Of a DNA stretch of 64,000 nucleotides, positions 23,076-31,870 are shown in pieces (within the stretch, counting starts at the first letter, position 1; every line of letters begins with the position of its first letter). The position numbers and the translations under genes are program-made. The notes under the pieces were generated by a model. It was not told the origin of the DNA. It made no database searches and saw nothing but the letters and a program-made list of their open reading frames with translations. Origin of the DNA: Candidatus Binatia bacterium (GTDB lineage: Bacteria; Desulfobacterota; Binatia; UBA12015); NCBI GenBank assembly GCA_029243485.1, contig JAQWRY010000064.1, positions 1 to 64,000 of the forward strand, given 5' to 3'.

Positions 23076-25844
23076 CTAGGAGCGACGCGCGGCGTGGCCG
23101 GGTTCCTGTAGTCCCAGATCGCGAATCATCCGTGTGAGGCTCTGGCGGTGCATGCCGAGCATCTCCGCGGCGACCCGTTGGTTCCCGCCGGCCTTGTCGA
23201 GTGCGCCCCGAATGACGCGCCTCTTGAACATCCGGACCTGCTCGGCGAGGGGTATGCCGTCGAGGGACTCGTCGACGTCTCTGCGGCCGGGTGCCGCGCT
23301 CCCATCGAGCGGTCCCGATACGCGAAGCACTTCGTCGTCACTCAAGACCAGAGCACGCTGGATGACGTTCCGGAGTTCACGAATGTTGCCCGGCCACTGA
23401 TGTCGCTGCAGGATTTCCAAGCTTTCGGAGGCGACACTCTTCACCTCGCGGCCGAGGCGCGGGGATTCCTCGCGAATGAAGTGCTCGACCAGGCGGGGGA
23501 TGTCTTCGATTCGTTCGCGAAGCGATGGAAGCTGGAGCGGGAATACATTCAGTCGGTAGTAAAGATCTTCGCGGAACCGTCCTGCGCGAACGTCGGCGAT
23601 CAGGTCGCGATTGGTCGCCGCGACGAGGCGGACGTCGACTTGCCGCACCTGGTTGCTCCCGAGGCGTTGCACTTCCCCCTCCTGAAGGGCGCGCAGAAGC
23701 TTGGCTTGTGCACCCTGTGGAAGAGTGTCGACGTCATCGAGAAAGAGCGTACCGCCGTCGGCGATCTCGAAGCGACCGGGTTTGGCGTTCGTTGCGCCGG
23801 TGAACGCGCCGCGCTCGAACCCGAAGAGCTCGCTTTCGACGAGGGAGTCGGGCAGTGCGGCACACGCGACCTTCACCAGCATTCGGCCCGCGCGTTTACT
23901 GTGCTCGTGGAGCATCCTGACGAGGAGCTCCTTGCCGGTGCCGGTCTCGCCCTGGACGAGCACGGCCGCGTCCGTCGGTGCGACGCGTTCGAGCTGCGCC
24001 AGGACGCTCTTCAACGCCGGGCTTCGTCCGATCATCTCCCCACCGGTGTCGGTGGCGAGATCGATCTCTTCGCGGAGGTAGACGTTCTCGGCACGGAGCT
24101 TCTTCTCGAGATCTTGGACCGCGCTCCATGCGCGAGCATTCTCGAGCGCGGCGACGGTCTGCGCGGCAAGTGTTTCGAGCAGAATCTCGTCGTCGCGCGT
24201 GTGAAGCCGGCCGTCCGTTCGAGTTCCGAGAAGGAGCGCACCGACGCGTGATTCGTTCGGCGGGAGCGGCACACTCAGAGCAATGCTGAGTTCCTCCGCG
24301 CGGGTGGCAGCTGACTTCGCCGGTGCGCGGCGTCCTGGTCGCGGTGTCTGGAAGTTCGTCGAGGTCCCGCGGCGGATGAGCGCATGCAGCGGGTCGGAGC
24401 TCGGAAGCACGATGGCCTCACTGCCGGGCAGGGGGCTGAGTTCCTTGAGTTCGCCGCCGGCCGGGCCGGTGACCAGGCGCGCGGATCGGGCGGCGACGCT
24501 GCGCGATGCGGCCTCGCGGAGGACGCGGGCGATGTCGGCCTCGCCGTGCGTGCGAACGAGTTGACGGCTCGCCTCGTGTACGGCGACCCGTGCCTCTGCG
24601 AGTCGCGGAAACAGCACCCTCTCGACGAGGTCCTCGATGTTCTGTCGAAGCGGGATGGCCGCGGTAATGGCGGCGACGAGAAGCAACGTGGTGGTGCCCG
24701 AGACTGCCCACGCGACTGCGCTTCCGGTCCAGCGTGACAACGTGGCAAGCAAGACGAGTTGAACCGCGATCGCGCCGGCGGCGATCACCGCGGCCGTGAG
24801 GCCGCGTCGCACCACCGAGTCGAGATCGAAGAGGTTGTGCGCGATCATCGAGTACACGAGTAGGGCGCCGAGCAGCCAAAGAGGGAGTAGGTAGACAAAC
24901 AGCGGGAGATGGAACGGGAGCAAGCCGAGGACGCTTGCCGAGAAGAGAAGCCCGCCGGGGGCCGTGATCGCTAGGCTCACCAGCACGACGCGCGCTTGTT
25001 GCCGCGTGATCTGGTCGGGGCCCTTCCCAGCCGACCACACGAAGTTCCCGAAGATCATCAGCGCGGCGGTCTGGAACAAGATCATCTGCGAGAAGTCCAG
25101 CGTTCGGAGGAGCTGCGGGTTGCGCATCAACGCAACGGCGAAGACGACCCAGTACGCGGCATTCAGTGCGTACACGGCAGCCGCGGTGATCCCGGCATGC
25201 GCGCGCGCCGGGCCGATCCGGCTCGGGAACATCAGCCCGAAGAGCATGAGGCTGCCCGACGCGAGCGCTCCGCACGCGACGGTCCACGGCGTGAGCTCGT
25301 GCGCGACGAAGTAGTCGAACGTGGCGAAACCGAAGTTCGTCGAAAGCCCGAGGTTCAGTAGGAAGAAGATCTGTGTTGCGACCAGGTCCGGGCGTGCAAG
25401 CGCAGGGACGGCACCGACCAGAAGGCCGACGACGCCCCCGATGAGGAGTGGCAGGAACAGCGCCTGCCATTCTGCGGAGCTCAAGACCGCCGCGGGGAGC
25501 GTGACCTCGCGCTCCGCTCGCTTGGGGCTCTCGAGCCTGTAGCGGACCGGGGCGCCCACGGGGATCTCCTGGAGAAGCTTCTCGACCTGCGCGGCGCTGT
25601 CGACCTCGTGGCCGTTCACCGCGGTGACCCGCTCCTGGAACCGGGGAGCGGTCTTGCCCTGCTGCAGAGCCAGCGGCACGAAGAGCGACGGGCCCACTTC
25701 GCCGTTCGGCAGGATCCCGAAGCCCGGCCAGGGCTGGCCGATCCGCTCCATGCCTTGCGTCCAGCTGAAGAGCGCCATACCGAGGCCCGCCAGTGTGAGG
25801 ACGAGGACCGCGGTTCGGACGACGCGAGGGCTGAGAACCGTCAT
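23076..25844 (-). CDS. Membrane-bound PDZ-7TM-GAF sigma-54 activator
   Basis: A 922-residue protein. After a first membrane helix, residues about 40-120 look like a PDZ domain (FVPLALQQGKTAPRFQERV, AVNGHEVDSAAQVEKLL). About seven further hydrophobic segments span 125-400, followed by a GAF-like region (about 415-570) and a coiled coil. The AAA+ sigma-54 activator domain has Walker A GETGTGKE (632-639), the sigma-54 loop GAFTGA (679-684), Walker B GGTLFLDD (697-704) and REDLYYRLNVFPL. A Fis-type helix-turn-helix ends the protein (about 887-909). The PDZ-7TM front resembles the sensor of ComP-like kinases. It should sense a membrane or extracellular signal and activate sigma-54 promoters directly. 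No phosphoacceptor receiver domain is present. AGGA eight bases before ATG 25844 favours that start. Confidence 0.88.
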   Translation of the reverse strand: MTVLSPRVVRTAVLVLTLAGLGMALFSWTQGMERIGQPWPGFGILPNGEVGPSLFVPLALQQGKTAPRFQERVTAVNGHEVDSAAQVEKLLQEIPVGAPVRYRLESPKRAEREVTLPAAVLSSAEWQALFLPLLIGGVVGLLVGAVPALARPDLVATQIFFLLNLGLSTNFGFATFDYFVAHELTPWTVACGALASGSLMLFGLMFPSRIGPARAHAGITAAAVYALNAAYWVVFAVALMRNPQLLRTLDFSQMILFQTAALMIFGNFVWSAGKGPDQITRQQARVVLVSLAITAPGGLLFSASVLGLLPFHLPLFVYLLPLWLLGALLVYSMIAHNLFDLDSVVRRGLTAAVIAAGAIAVQLVLLATLSRWTGSAVAWAVSGTTTLLLVAAITAAIPLRQNIEDLVERVLFPRLAEARVAVHEASRQLVRTHGEADIARVLREAASRSVAARSARLVTGPAGGELKELSPLPGSEAIVLPSSDPLHALIRRGTSTNFQTPRPGRRAPAKSAATRAEELSIALSVPLPPNESRVGALLLGTRTDGRLHTRDDEILLETLAAQTVAALENARAWSAVQDLEKKLRAENVYLREEIDLATDTGGEMIGRSPALKSVLAQLERVAPTDAAVLVQGETGTGKELLVRMLHEHSKRAGRMLVKVACAALPDSLVESELFGFERGAFTGATNAKPGRFEIADGGTLFLDDVDTLPQGAQAKLLRALQEGEVQRLGSNQVRQVDVRLVAATNRDLIADVRAGRFREDLYYRLNVFPLQLPSLRERIEDIPRLVEHFIREESPRLGREVKSVASESLEILQRHQWPGNIRELRNVIQRALVLSDDEVLRVSGPLDGSAAPGRRDVDESLDGIPLAEQVRMFKRRVIRGALDKAGGNQRVAAEMLGMHRQSLTRMIRDLGLQEPGHAARRS

Positions 25845-26207
25845 GGTCGGCATCCTACCCTATTTGATGGGGTCGGTTCGGTGCGAATGTTCGGCGCCGA
25901 ACGCCCTGGAACAAAATGTTGCGGGCCTGATCGGGCCGAGCTCCGGGCGGGTGGGGAGGGCATCGGGCTCGGAAACATTTCGCGCGCAACGAATCGCTTC
26001 CGAAACGGCTCGTTGCTGAGGAGTATAAAACCCTGAAAAATCAACGACTTCCGGGGGGCTAGTTGACTCAGCTCGGAGGGAGCTGCGGCGTGGGTCTGCC
26101 GGCGCGAAGGACTCGCCGCTTCGTTCGTTCCACAGGAAGTCAAGCTAAGGCTACGAACCCCTACGCCCCTCTATCTGCAGTGGTGGAGTGGGATCAACCT
26201 CAGGAAG
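25845..26207. other. Intergenic region upstream of the sigma-54 activator
   Basis: About 360 bases between the activator's start and the end of the SDR gene. No coding signal is visible. It contains A+T-rich stretches near 26020-26045 that could be promoter elements. A GG/GC pair resembling a sigma-54 -24/-12 element near 25908 has spacing one base too long. Confidence 0.45.
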
Positions 26208-26996
26208 CTATGGGTGCTGACTGGAGACCGCGACGACTTCGCCGGTCATGTAGGACGAGTAGTCACTGGCCAGGAACACGATCACGTTGGCCACTTCCCA
26301 GGTCTCCGCGGCGCGGCCGAAGGCCTCACGGGAGACCAACTCCTCGAGGAGGTCCTCCGGAGTCACCTTGGAGAGGAACTGGTGCATTGCGAGGCTGGGA
26401 GCCACCGCATTGACCCGCACCCCGGCCTCGGCCGCTTCGACGGCGGCACAGCGGGTGAGGGCCATGACTCCGGCTTTGGCCGCGGCGTAGTGGGCCTGGC
26501 CGGCCTGGGCCCGCCATCCGAGCACGGAGGCGTTGTTCACGATGACGCCGGCGCCCCGAGGCTGCATGTAACGCAGTGCGGCACGAGTCATCCGGAAGGT
26601 CCCGTTCAACGTGACGTCCAGAATCAGGTTCCACTGGTCGTCTGTCATGTCGACGAGGTTGGTGGTGCCGCCCATCCCTGCGTTGTTCACCAGGACGTCG
26701 ATCCGACCGAGGTCGCTCGCGGCCGCGTCGATCAATCCCTGGACGTCGGCCTCCTTTGTCACGTTGCAGATTTTCTGATGGACGGTTCGGCCGCCTGCGA
26801 CTTCCTCGAGCGCTTGGGCGGCGGAAGCCAGCCGACGGTCATGGATGTCGCTGATCATCACCGCTTCGGCGCCTTCTTCGAGTGCACGCTTGGCCGTCGA
26901 GAAACCGATCCCGGTGCCCGCGGCTGCAGTCACGAGGACGGTCTTGCCCGCGAGAAGGTTGCGACCCTCCGGATAGGGTGGGGGCGGGGCGGGCAT
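26208..26996 (-). CDS. Short-chain dehydrogenase/reductase
   Basis: A 262-residue classical SDR. The cofactor loop is TAAAGTGIG, the structural motif NNAG is present (VLVNNAGMGG), and the catalytic Tyr and Lys lie in HYAAAKAGVMALTR after NNASVLGWRA. An N-terminal Pro-rich stretch (PAPPPPYPEG) and the sequence HQFLSKVTPEDLLEELVSRE resemble SDRs annotated in steroid or acyl-CoA catabolism, including the 17-beta-HSD-like group; this is tentative. The ATG at 26996 has AGGAG five bases upstream. The acyl-CoA dehydrogenase ends ten bases before it, so the two form an operon. Confidence 0.88.
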   Translation of the reverse strand: MPAPPPPYPEGRNLLAGKTVLVTAAAGTGIGFSTAKRALEEGAEAVMISDIHDRRLASAAQALEEVAGGRTVHQKICNVTKEADVQGLIDAAASDLGRIDVLVNNAGMGGTTNLVDMTDDQWNLILDVTLNGTFRMTRAALRYMQPRGAGVIVNNASVLGWRAQAGQAHYAAAKAGVMALTRCAAVEAAEAGVRVNAVAPSLAMHQFLSKVTPEDLLEELVSREAFGRAAETWEVANVIVFLASDYSSYMTGEVVAVSSQHP

Positions 26997-27006
26997 GGCA
27001 TCTCCT

Positions 27007-28203
27007 CTACTTTGTTGGTGTTGCGCGCGGCTCGCGCGGCAGGCCGAGGGCCCGCTCACCGATGATGTTGCGTTGGATCTGGTTCGTTCCCGCGTAAATC
27101 GTGTCGGAGCGGGCGAACAAGTACATGGCCTGCAATCGCTTTAGTTCGTACGGCGCGGCGGCGGCGATTTCCGCTTCGGGGCCGAGCACGTCCATCGCGA
27201 GCTTTCCGAGTTCCCGGTGCCACGTTGCCCAGTAGATCTTCGTGATCATCGCTCCGCGATTGAGTGTTGCGCTCTTCGCGTTGCCCAGTGTGCGGATGGC
27301 GTTGAAGCGCATGATCTTGAGACCCATCCATGCGTCGATCAGGCGCTGACGCATCACGGGGTCGTTCGCCTTGCCGTTGCGCTGGGCGATCTCGAAGATC
27401 TCTTCCAACTCGTTGGCGAACAGACTTTGCTGTCCGAGCGTCGAGGCACCCCGCTCGAACGCGAGCGTGCCCATCGCGACTTTCCATCCGTCACCGCGAG
27501 CGCCGACGATGTTGACCGCCGGAGTGCGCGCGCCATCGTAGAAGACCTCGCTGAACTCGGACGTGCCCGTGATCTGAACGATCGGTCGTACCTCGATGCC
27601 AGGCTGCTTCATGGGCACGAGAAGGTAGGAGAGCGACTTGTGGTTCGTCGCGGCGTCGGGCTCCGTCCGGCACAGGACGAAGCACCAATCGGCCCACTCG
27701 CCGCCGGAGGTCCAGACTTTCTGTCCGTGCAGCACCCACTCGTCGCCGACGAACTCGGCTTTCGTCTGGACGTTGGCGAGGTCAGAGCCCGCGTTAGGCT
27801 CGCTGTAGCCCTGGCACCAGAGCTCGTTGCCCGAGATGATTCCGGGGAGGAACTGCTTCTTCTGCTCGTCGGTTCCGAACGCGAGGATCGTTGGGCCGAG
27901 GAGGTTCTCGCTGACCTGACTCAGGCGGCCGGGACCGCCGGCTTTCGCGTACTCCTCGTGGAAGATGACCTGCTGGGTAAAGGGGAGATCTCGGCAGCCA
28001 TATTCTCTGGGCCAGCCGACGCCGATCCAGCCAGCCTCGCCGAGTCGCTTTTCCCAGGCGAGCCGCTCTTCGAAAAGAGAGTGCTCGTCGCCGGGGCCGC
28101 CGCGTCCGCGTACAACGGAGAACGACCCGGACAGCTCCGCCTCGAGCCAACTCGCAAACTCGCGGCGGAAGGCTTCGTCTTCTTCGCTGAAGTGCAGGTC
28201 CAT
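27007..28203 (-). CDS. Acyl-CoA dehydrogenase
   Basis: A 398-residue FAD-dependent acyl-CoA dehydrogenase, of normal length. It starts MDLHFSEEDEAFRREF, has the FAD/substrate block QGYSEPNAGSDLANVQT and KVWTSGGEWADW, and ends with IYAGTNQIQRNIIGERALGL, the usual C-terminal signature. It introduces the alpha-beta double bond into an acyl-CoA. The actinobacterial and proteobacterial enzymes closest in style act on steroid side chains or other bulky acyl-CoAs, often as heteromers, but no clear partner subunit is adjacent. It is upstream of the SDR on the same strand with a 10-base gap. Confidence 0.9.
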   Translation of the reverse strand: MDLHFSEEDEAFRREFASWLEAELSGSFSVVRGRGGPGDEHSLFEERLAWEKRLGEAGWIGVGWPREYGCRDLPFTQQVIFHEEYAKAGGPGRLSQVSENLLGPTILAFGTDEQKKQFLPGIISGNELWCQGYSEPNAGSDLANVQTKAEFVGDEWVLHGQKVWTSGGEWADWCFVLCRTEPDAATNHKSLSYLLVPMKQPGIEVRPIVQITGTSEFSEVFYDGARTPAVNIVGARGDGWKVAMGTLAFERGASTLGQQSLFANELEEIFEIAQRNGKANDPVMRQRLIDAWMGLKIMRFNAIRTLGNAKSATLNRGAMITKIYWATWHRELGKLAMDVLGPEAEIAAAAPYELKRLQAMYLFARSDTIYAGTNQIQRNIIGERALGLPREPRATPTK

Positions 28204-28375
28204 GGTGCAGGTGCTCGCGCGGTTCCGTAAGAAGGCGCGGTGCACGCTGGTATAGAAGGGGGTGCAGCGGCCCGCAACCGAGAGGATTCATCGCGCAGCG
28301 GCCATGTGGTGTGCGTCGGCGCCTTCGGCTGCTACGCGATCAGGGAGATCTGTCTACACCAGAGGGAGTACTGCG

Positions 28376-28744
28376 ATGAGTGAAAGCACCCGCGAGCGAG
28401 GCTCGCGCATGATGAAAGACGTCTGCGGCATCGATATCCCCGTCTCGGGACGATTCGTCGAGATGACCGTGGATCATCTCTTCGGCACCGTTTGGGGCAA
28501 CGAGGACCTCTCGGTTCGCGACCGCCGCCTGATCGTTCTCGGAGTCCTCGGTGCGCTCGGGGACTCGGGGAATCTCACGCTCCACATGCAGCAGGCGTTG
28601 CAGCGGGGAGACCTCACCGCGGCCGAGTTGCAGGAGACCGCGGTGCAGATCACGCATTACGCGGGCTGGCCGCGGGGAACGGCTGCGGTCCAGGCGGCCG
28701 GCGCGGCGATCGCAGCGGCAAATCCGGAAGGGAAGTCGGAGTGA
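28376..28744 (+). CDS. Carboxymuconolactone decarboxylase-family protein
   Basis: A 122-residue all-helical protein of the CMD/AhpD type. LSVRDRRLIVLGVLGALGD, LTLHMQQALQRGDLTAAELQE and VQITHYAGWPRGTAAVQA are the family core. The His in TLHMQQAL and the HYAGWP segment match decarboxylase-like members rather than CxxC-bearing AhpD. GGGAG eight bases before ATG 28376 marks the start. It overlaps the following dehydrogenase gene by four bases (GTGA) and is divergent from the acyl-CoA dehydrogenase. Confidence 0.85.
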   Translation: MSESTRERGSRMMKDVCGIDIPVSGRFVEMTVDHLFGTVWGNEDLSVRDRRLIVLGVLGALGDSGNLTLHMQQALQRGDLTAAELQETAVQITHYAGWPRGTAAVQAAGAAIAAANPEGKSE

Positions 28745-29598
28745 GCACGCGTGTCGGGGTGGTCGGCGTCGGGAACATGGGCGCCGCGATGGCGAGAGCT
28801 GTCGGGCGGGGAGGCTTCCCCCTCACCGTGTATGACCCGAACGCCAAGGCGTGTGAGGCTCTCGCCGCAGAGGGTGCGGCCGTCGCGTCCTCGCCCCGAG
28901 AGGTAGCGGCCGCCTCGGACCTCGTCCTGATCGTCGTGCTGAACGACGATCAGGTCCGCGGTGTGCTCAGAGGCGACGACGGGATTCTGGCCGCGGCTCA
29001 TCCCGGTTTGCGGGTGGTGATCCATTCGACGATTCACGTCGAGACGGTACTCGAAGTTGCTGCCACGGCTGCCGACGCCGGTGTGCCCCTCCTCGACGCC
29101 GGCGTGACCGGTTCGGTCGAGGGTGCGGAGACGGGTCAACTCGCGACGATGGTCGGTGGCGCGCCCGAGGTGCTCGAAGAGTGTCGTCCGGTCCTCGATT
29201 GCTACTCGGCGATCGTGTCGCGCATGGGAGACCTGGGCGCCGGCATGCGGGCGAAGGTCGCACGGCAGGTGATCCTGTTCCTGCAGGCGGCGGCTCTGCA
29301 CGAGGGCATGCGACTGGCCGAGGCGGCGGGTGTGGATCTGCCGGAGTTGGGGAAGATGGTCGAGCAGGCGAACAAGCTGAACCGCGTTCAGGAGATGTTG
29401 TGGATGCGCGGGACGGCTCACATGGCGGACCCGGCGACCGACTTCGGGAAGAAGATGATTGCTGCCGGCAAATATACGGCCGACATTGCCGAGAAGGACC
29501 TCGGCGCGGCGTTGGGCCTCGCGAGGGATCTCAAGTTGGATCTCCCCCTCACCGCGATCGCGGTGACGCGGATGAAGGACGTCTTCGGCGCGCGCTGA
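28741..29598 (+). CDS. 3-hydroxyisobutyrate-type NAD(P) dehydrogenase
   Basis: A 285-residue beta-hydroxyacid dehydrogenase. The N-terminal Rossmann motif is VGVVGVGNMGAAMA. The substrate motif DAGVTGSVEGAETGQLATMVGG and the helical C-terminal domain, with the catalytic Lys expected in GAGMRAKVARQV, are those of HIBADH and tartronate semialdehyde reductases. It starts with GTG inside the last codons of the CMD gene, showing coupled translation. It probably oxidises a 3-hydroxy acid; the exact substrate is not defined. Confidence 0.85.
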   Translation: MSTRVGVVGVGNMGAAMARAVGRGGFPLTVYDPNAKACEALAAEGAAVASSPREVAAASDLVLIVVLNDDQVRGVLRGDDGILAAAHPGLRVVIHSTIHVETVLEVAATAADAGVPLLDAGVTGSVEGAETGQLATMVGGAPEVLEECRPVLDCYSAIVSRMGDLGAGMRAKVARQVILFLQAAALHEGMRLAEAAGVDLPELGKMVEQANKLNRVQEMLWMRGTAHMADPATDFGKKMIAAGKYTADIAEKDLGAALGLARDLKLDLPLTAIAVTRMKDVFGAR

Positions 29599-29615
29599 GC
29601 GTTTGGGTAAGGCTC

Positions 29616-30635
29616 CTACCCGCGCAGCACCGCGATCGCGCGGGCAGCGAGGTTGTCGTCCGCGGGGTCCTCGGGCATGGGGAAGACGATCGCCTCGGCG
29701 AGGGCCTCGTAGGTGCTCCGAAGGATCCCGGGCAGCTCGTCGTAGGTGCCCGCGAGTAGGAAGGTGTCGAGCATTTCGTCGTCGAGGACCTCCGGGAGAT
29801 CCTTCCAACGGTTCTCCCGCGTGAGCTGGTGCAGCGCCTTGCCGCGGTCGCCCCACCCGAAGAGGTCGAGACTCGGCCAGTACTGCGGCGTGGAATAGAG
29901 GAACGCTAGGCTTCGGCGCTTCTCCTCCCTCTGGGCGTCGATCGCGGCCTGGTCGCGGCCTACGCTGCAGATCGGGCCGACTTTCAGGGAGACCTTTGCA
30001 TCGCCGCGTTGCCCCCTCGTCGCTCCTTTGGCGAGGCGTGGCTGGATCACCTCGCGCAGGTACCGCGGGTGGGTATTGGTCGGGTGGGTCACGAGTCCAT
30101 CGGCCACCTCGCCGGCGAGCGTCGTCATCCGAGGGCCGACCGCGCCGAGGAAGATGGGGACGGGGCCCACGTCGAGTGGCTCTGGTGCGAAGAACGGCTG
30201 CATGCGCGTCAGCTTGTAGTGCTCGCCTTCGAACGCGAGCTTCTCCCCGTTCTGCCAGCACGCGAACGTCGCCCGGATCGCACCTACGAACTCCCGCATG
30301 CGCGCGACCGGCGGTGACCATGCGGCACCGTACCGGTCTTCGACGTTGCCTCGGACCTGCGCCCCGAGGCCCAGCTCGAAGCGGCCCTTGGAGTACGCCT
30401 GCAGATCCCAGGCAGCGACGGCCGTCGTCATCGGACTGCGGGTGAAGGCGACGAGCACACTCGTCGCGACTCGCAGGGTCGTCGTGGCTTGTAGGGCGAG
30501 CGACGAGGCGAGGAGGCCATCGTGTACCGCCTCGGGCACGTTCAGGCCGTCGTACCCGATGCGCTCGGCCCGACGCGCGTGCTCGGCGATGTCGGCGAGC
30601 GGAATGCGCTGGTTCGTGTTCGCGTAAATCAGCAT
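29616..30635 (-). CDS. LLM-class F420-dependent oxidoreductase, TIGR03617-like
   Basis: A 339-residue luciferase-family TIM barrel. Recognisable parts are GYDGLNVPEAVHDG, TSVLVAFTRSPMTTAVAAWDLQ without a break, GRFELGLGAQVRGNVEDR and VPIFLGAVGPRMTTLAGEVADG. GLGAQVRGNVE is typical of one F420-dependent group. Its start codon overlaps the stop of the sulfotransferase gene (TGATG read on the minus strand), making it the third gene of a coupled DUF1214-sulfotransferase-LLM unit. Confidence 0.85.
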   Translation of the reverse strand: MLIYANTNQRIPLADIAEHARRAERIGYDGLNVPEAVHDGLLASSLALQATTTLRVATSVLVAFTRSPMTTAVAAWDLQAYSKGRFELGLGAQVRGNVEDRYGAAWSPPVARMREFVGAIRATFACWQNGEKLAFEGEHYKLTRMQPFFAPEPLDVGPVPIFLGAVGPRMTTLAGEVADGLVTHPTNTHPRYLREVIQPRLAKGATRGQRGDAKVSLKVGPICSVGRDQAAIDAQREEKRRSLAFLYSTPQYWPSLDLFGWGDRGKALHQLTRENRWKDLPEVLDDEMLDTFLLAGTYDELPGILRSTYEALAEAIVFPMPEDPADDNLAARAIAVLRG

Positions 30636-31870
30636 CAGGACTCCGCCTCGACGCCGTAGCGATCCATGTAGGCCGCGTAGCGTTCGTGGACCCAGGATTT
30701 CTCGATGCCGTAGTCTTCGAGCGAGTAGCGGTGGGCGCCGTGCTTCCCGCGCGGCTTTTCGGCCATGTATCGGGTCATCTTCTCCTCGGCGTCCTTCGTG
30801 AGTTCCAGATCCAGTTGCCGGTAGACGGTGCGGAGGGCGGTGCCGGGATCTCTCATCAGGTCCGTGAACCGGAGGTCCACGATCTGGCTGTCGGGGATCG
30901 CTCCGTTCTTCCGCTGGGCGATGACGGCGTCCCAGCCCATCGCGATTCCTTCGGTGTATTGCTGGACGAGTGTCGCGACGTCGACATGGTCGCTTCGCAT
31001 GCGTCGAAGGGTCGCGACCAGGCTCACGATCGAGGCGACGGTCTTCACCGGGTCGCGGTGGGTGAGCACGAGCCGCGCGTCGGGATAGACCGAGAAGAGG
31101 GTTGGCAGCATCGTCAGATGACTGGGAGCCTTGAGAAGCCACGGACTGCCGGGGCAGCGCCATTGGAGGAGTTGGAGTTGGCGGCGATGGAAGCGAAACG
31201 CCGGTGCGAGATCGTTCGTGACGAGCCACTTCGAATAACTGGGGACGTCGAGTACGCCGGAGAAGTGCGGGGAGGCGAATTCGTGCAGCATGAGGAAGAT
31301 GCACTCGAACGGGAGTGCACCGCCGTTCTCGTGCATCGTCTTGTACTCGGGCGCGACCTCGTGCCAGAGCGTGAGCTCGCGATCGGCATTCTCGATCCGT
31401 GGGTCCGTTGCGTACGTGGCGCTCTGTGGTGGCGGAACCGAGTACATGACTTCCCAGGCGAGCGCGGTGCGGTTGTTGGGATCCTCCGCGAGCAACTCGT
31501 GAAGAATCGACGTGCCGCTTCGGCCGGTTCCGGTGATGATGACCGGGCGCTCGATCGCGCCGTCAGTGATCTCCGGGTTCTGTTTCAGGGTGTCGATGAT
31601 GCGCAGCCGGTTCTGGAGGACGCGGAGGATCTCGGAGCGCGTGAGCAACCGGCCGACCAGGTTCAATCGCGCCTCGTTCTCGATCGCCTCCAGGAGGACG
31701 CCGAACGGTTCTCGCCAACCGTCGTCGCCGAAATCGTCGAGGCCGGTCTCGGCGGTGGCGGACTCGAGCAGCGAGTCGGCGTCGAGGCGGACGACGTGTT
31801 CGCTGCCGCCCAGGCTGGTACCGATCGTGTTGAGGTCCTGGACCCAGTTCGGGCGCGGGGTCTCTTTCAT
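30635..31870 (-). CDS. PAPS-dependent sulfotransferase
   Basis: A 411-residue cytoplasmic sulfotransferase. The 5'-phosphosulfate loop is PVIITGTGRSGTSILHELL (109-127), with the 3'-phosphate region in ARLVLTHRDPVKTVASIVSL. It is longer at the N-terminus than the single-domain enzymes, as is common in this PF13469 group. It would transfer sulfate from PAPS to a hydroxyl of a lipid, sterol or other small molecule. Overlapping start and stop codons with both neighbours show it is the middle gene of a three-gene operon. Confidence 0.88.
   Translation of the reverse strand: MKETPRPNWVQDLNTIGTSLGGSEHVVRLDADSLLESATAETGLDDFGDDGWREPFGVLLEAIENEARLNLVGRLLTRSEILRVLQNRLRIIDTLKQNPEITDGAIERPVIITGTGRSGTSILHELLAEDPNNRTALAWEVMYSVPPPQSATYATDPRIENADRELTLWHEVAPEYKTMHENGGALPFECIFLMLHEFASPHFSGVLDVPSYSKWLVTNDLAPAFRFHRRQLQLLQWRCPGSPWLLKAPSHLTMLPTLFSVYPDARLVLTHRDPVKTVASIVSLVATLRRMRSDHVDVATLVQQYTEGIAMGWDAVIAQRKNGAIPDSQIVDLRFTDLMRDPGTALRTVYRQLDLELTKDAEEKMTRYMAEKPRGKHGAHRYSLEDYGIEKSWVHERYAAYMDRYGVEAES

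Noticed and set aside
25905-25925. TGGAAC-N6-TTGC resembling a sigma-54 promoter before the activator gene
   Set aside because: Spacing is one base longer than the consensus and the element points away from the activator gene.
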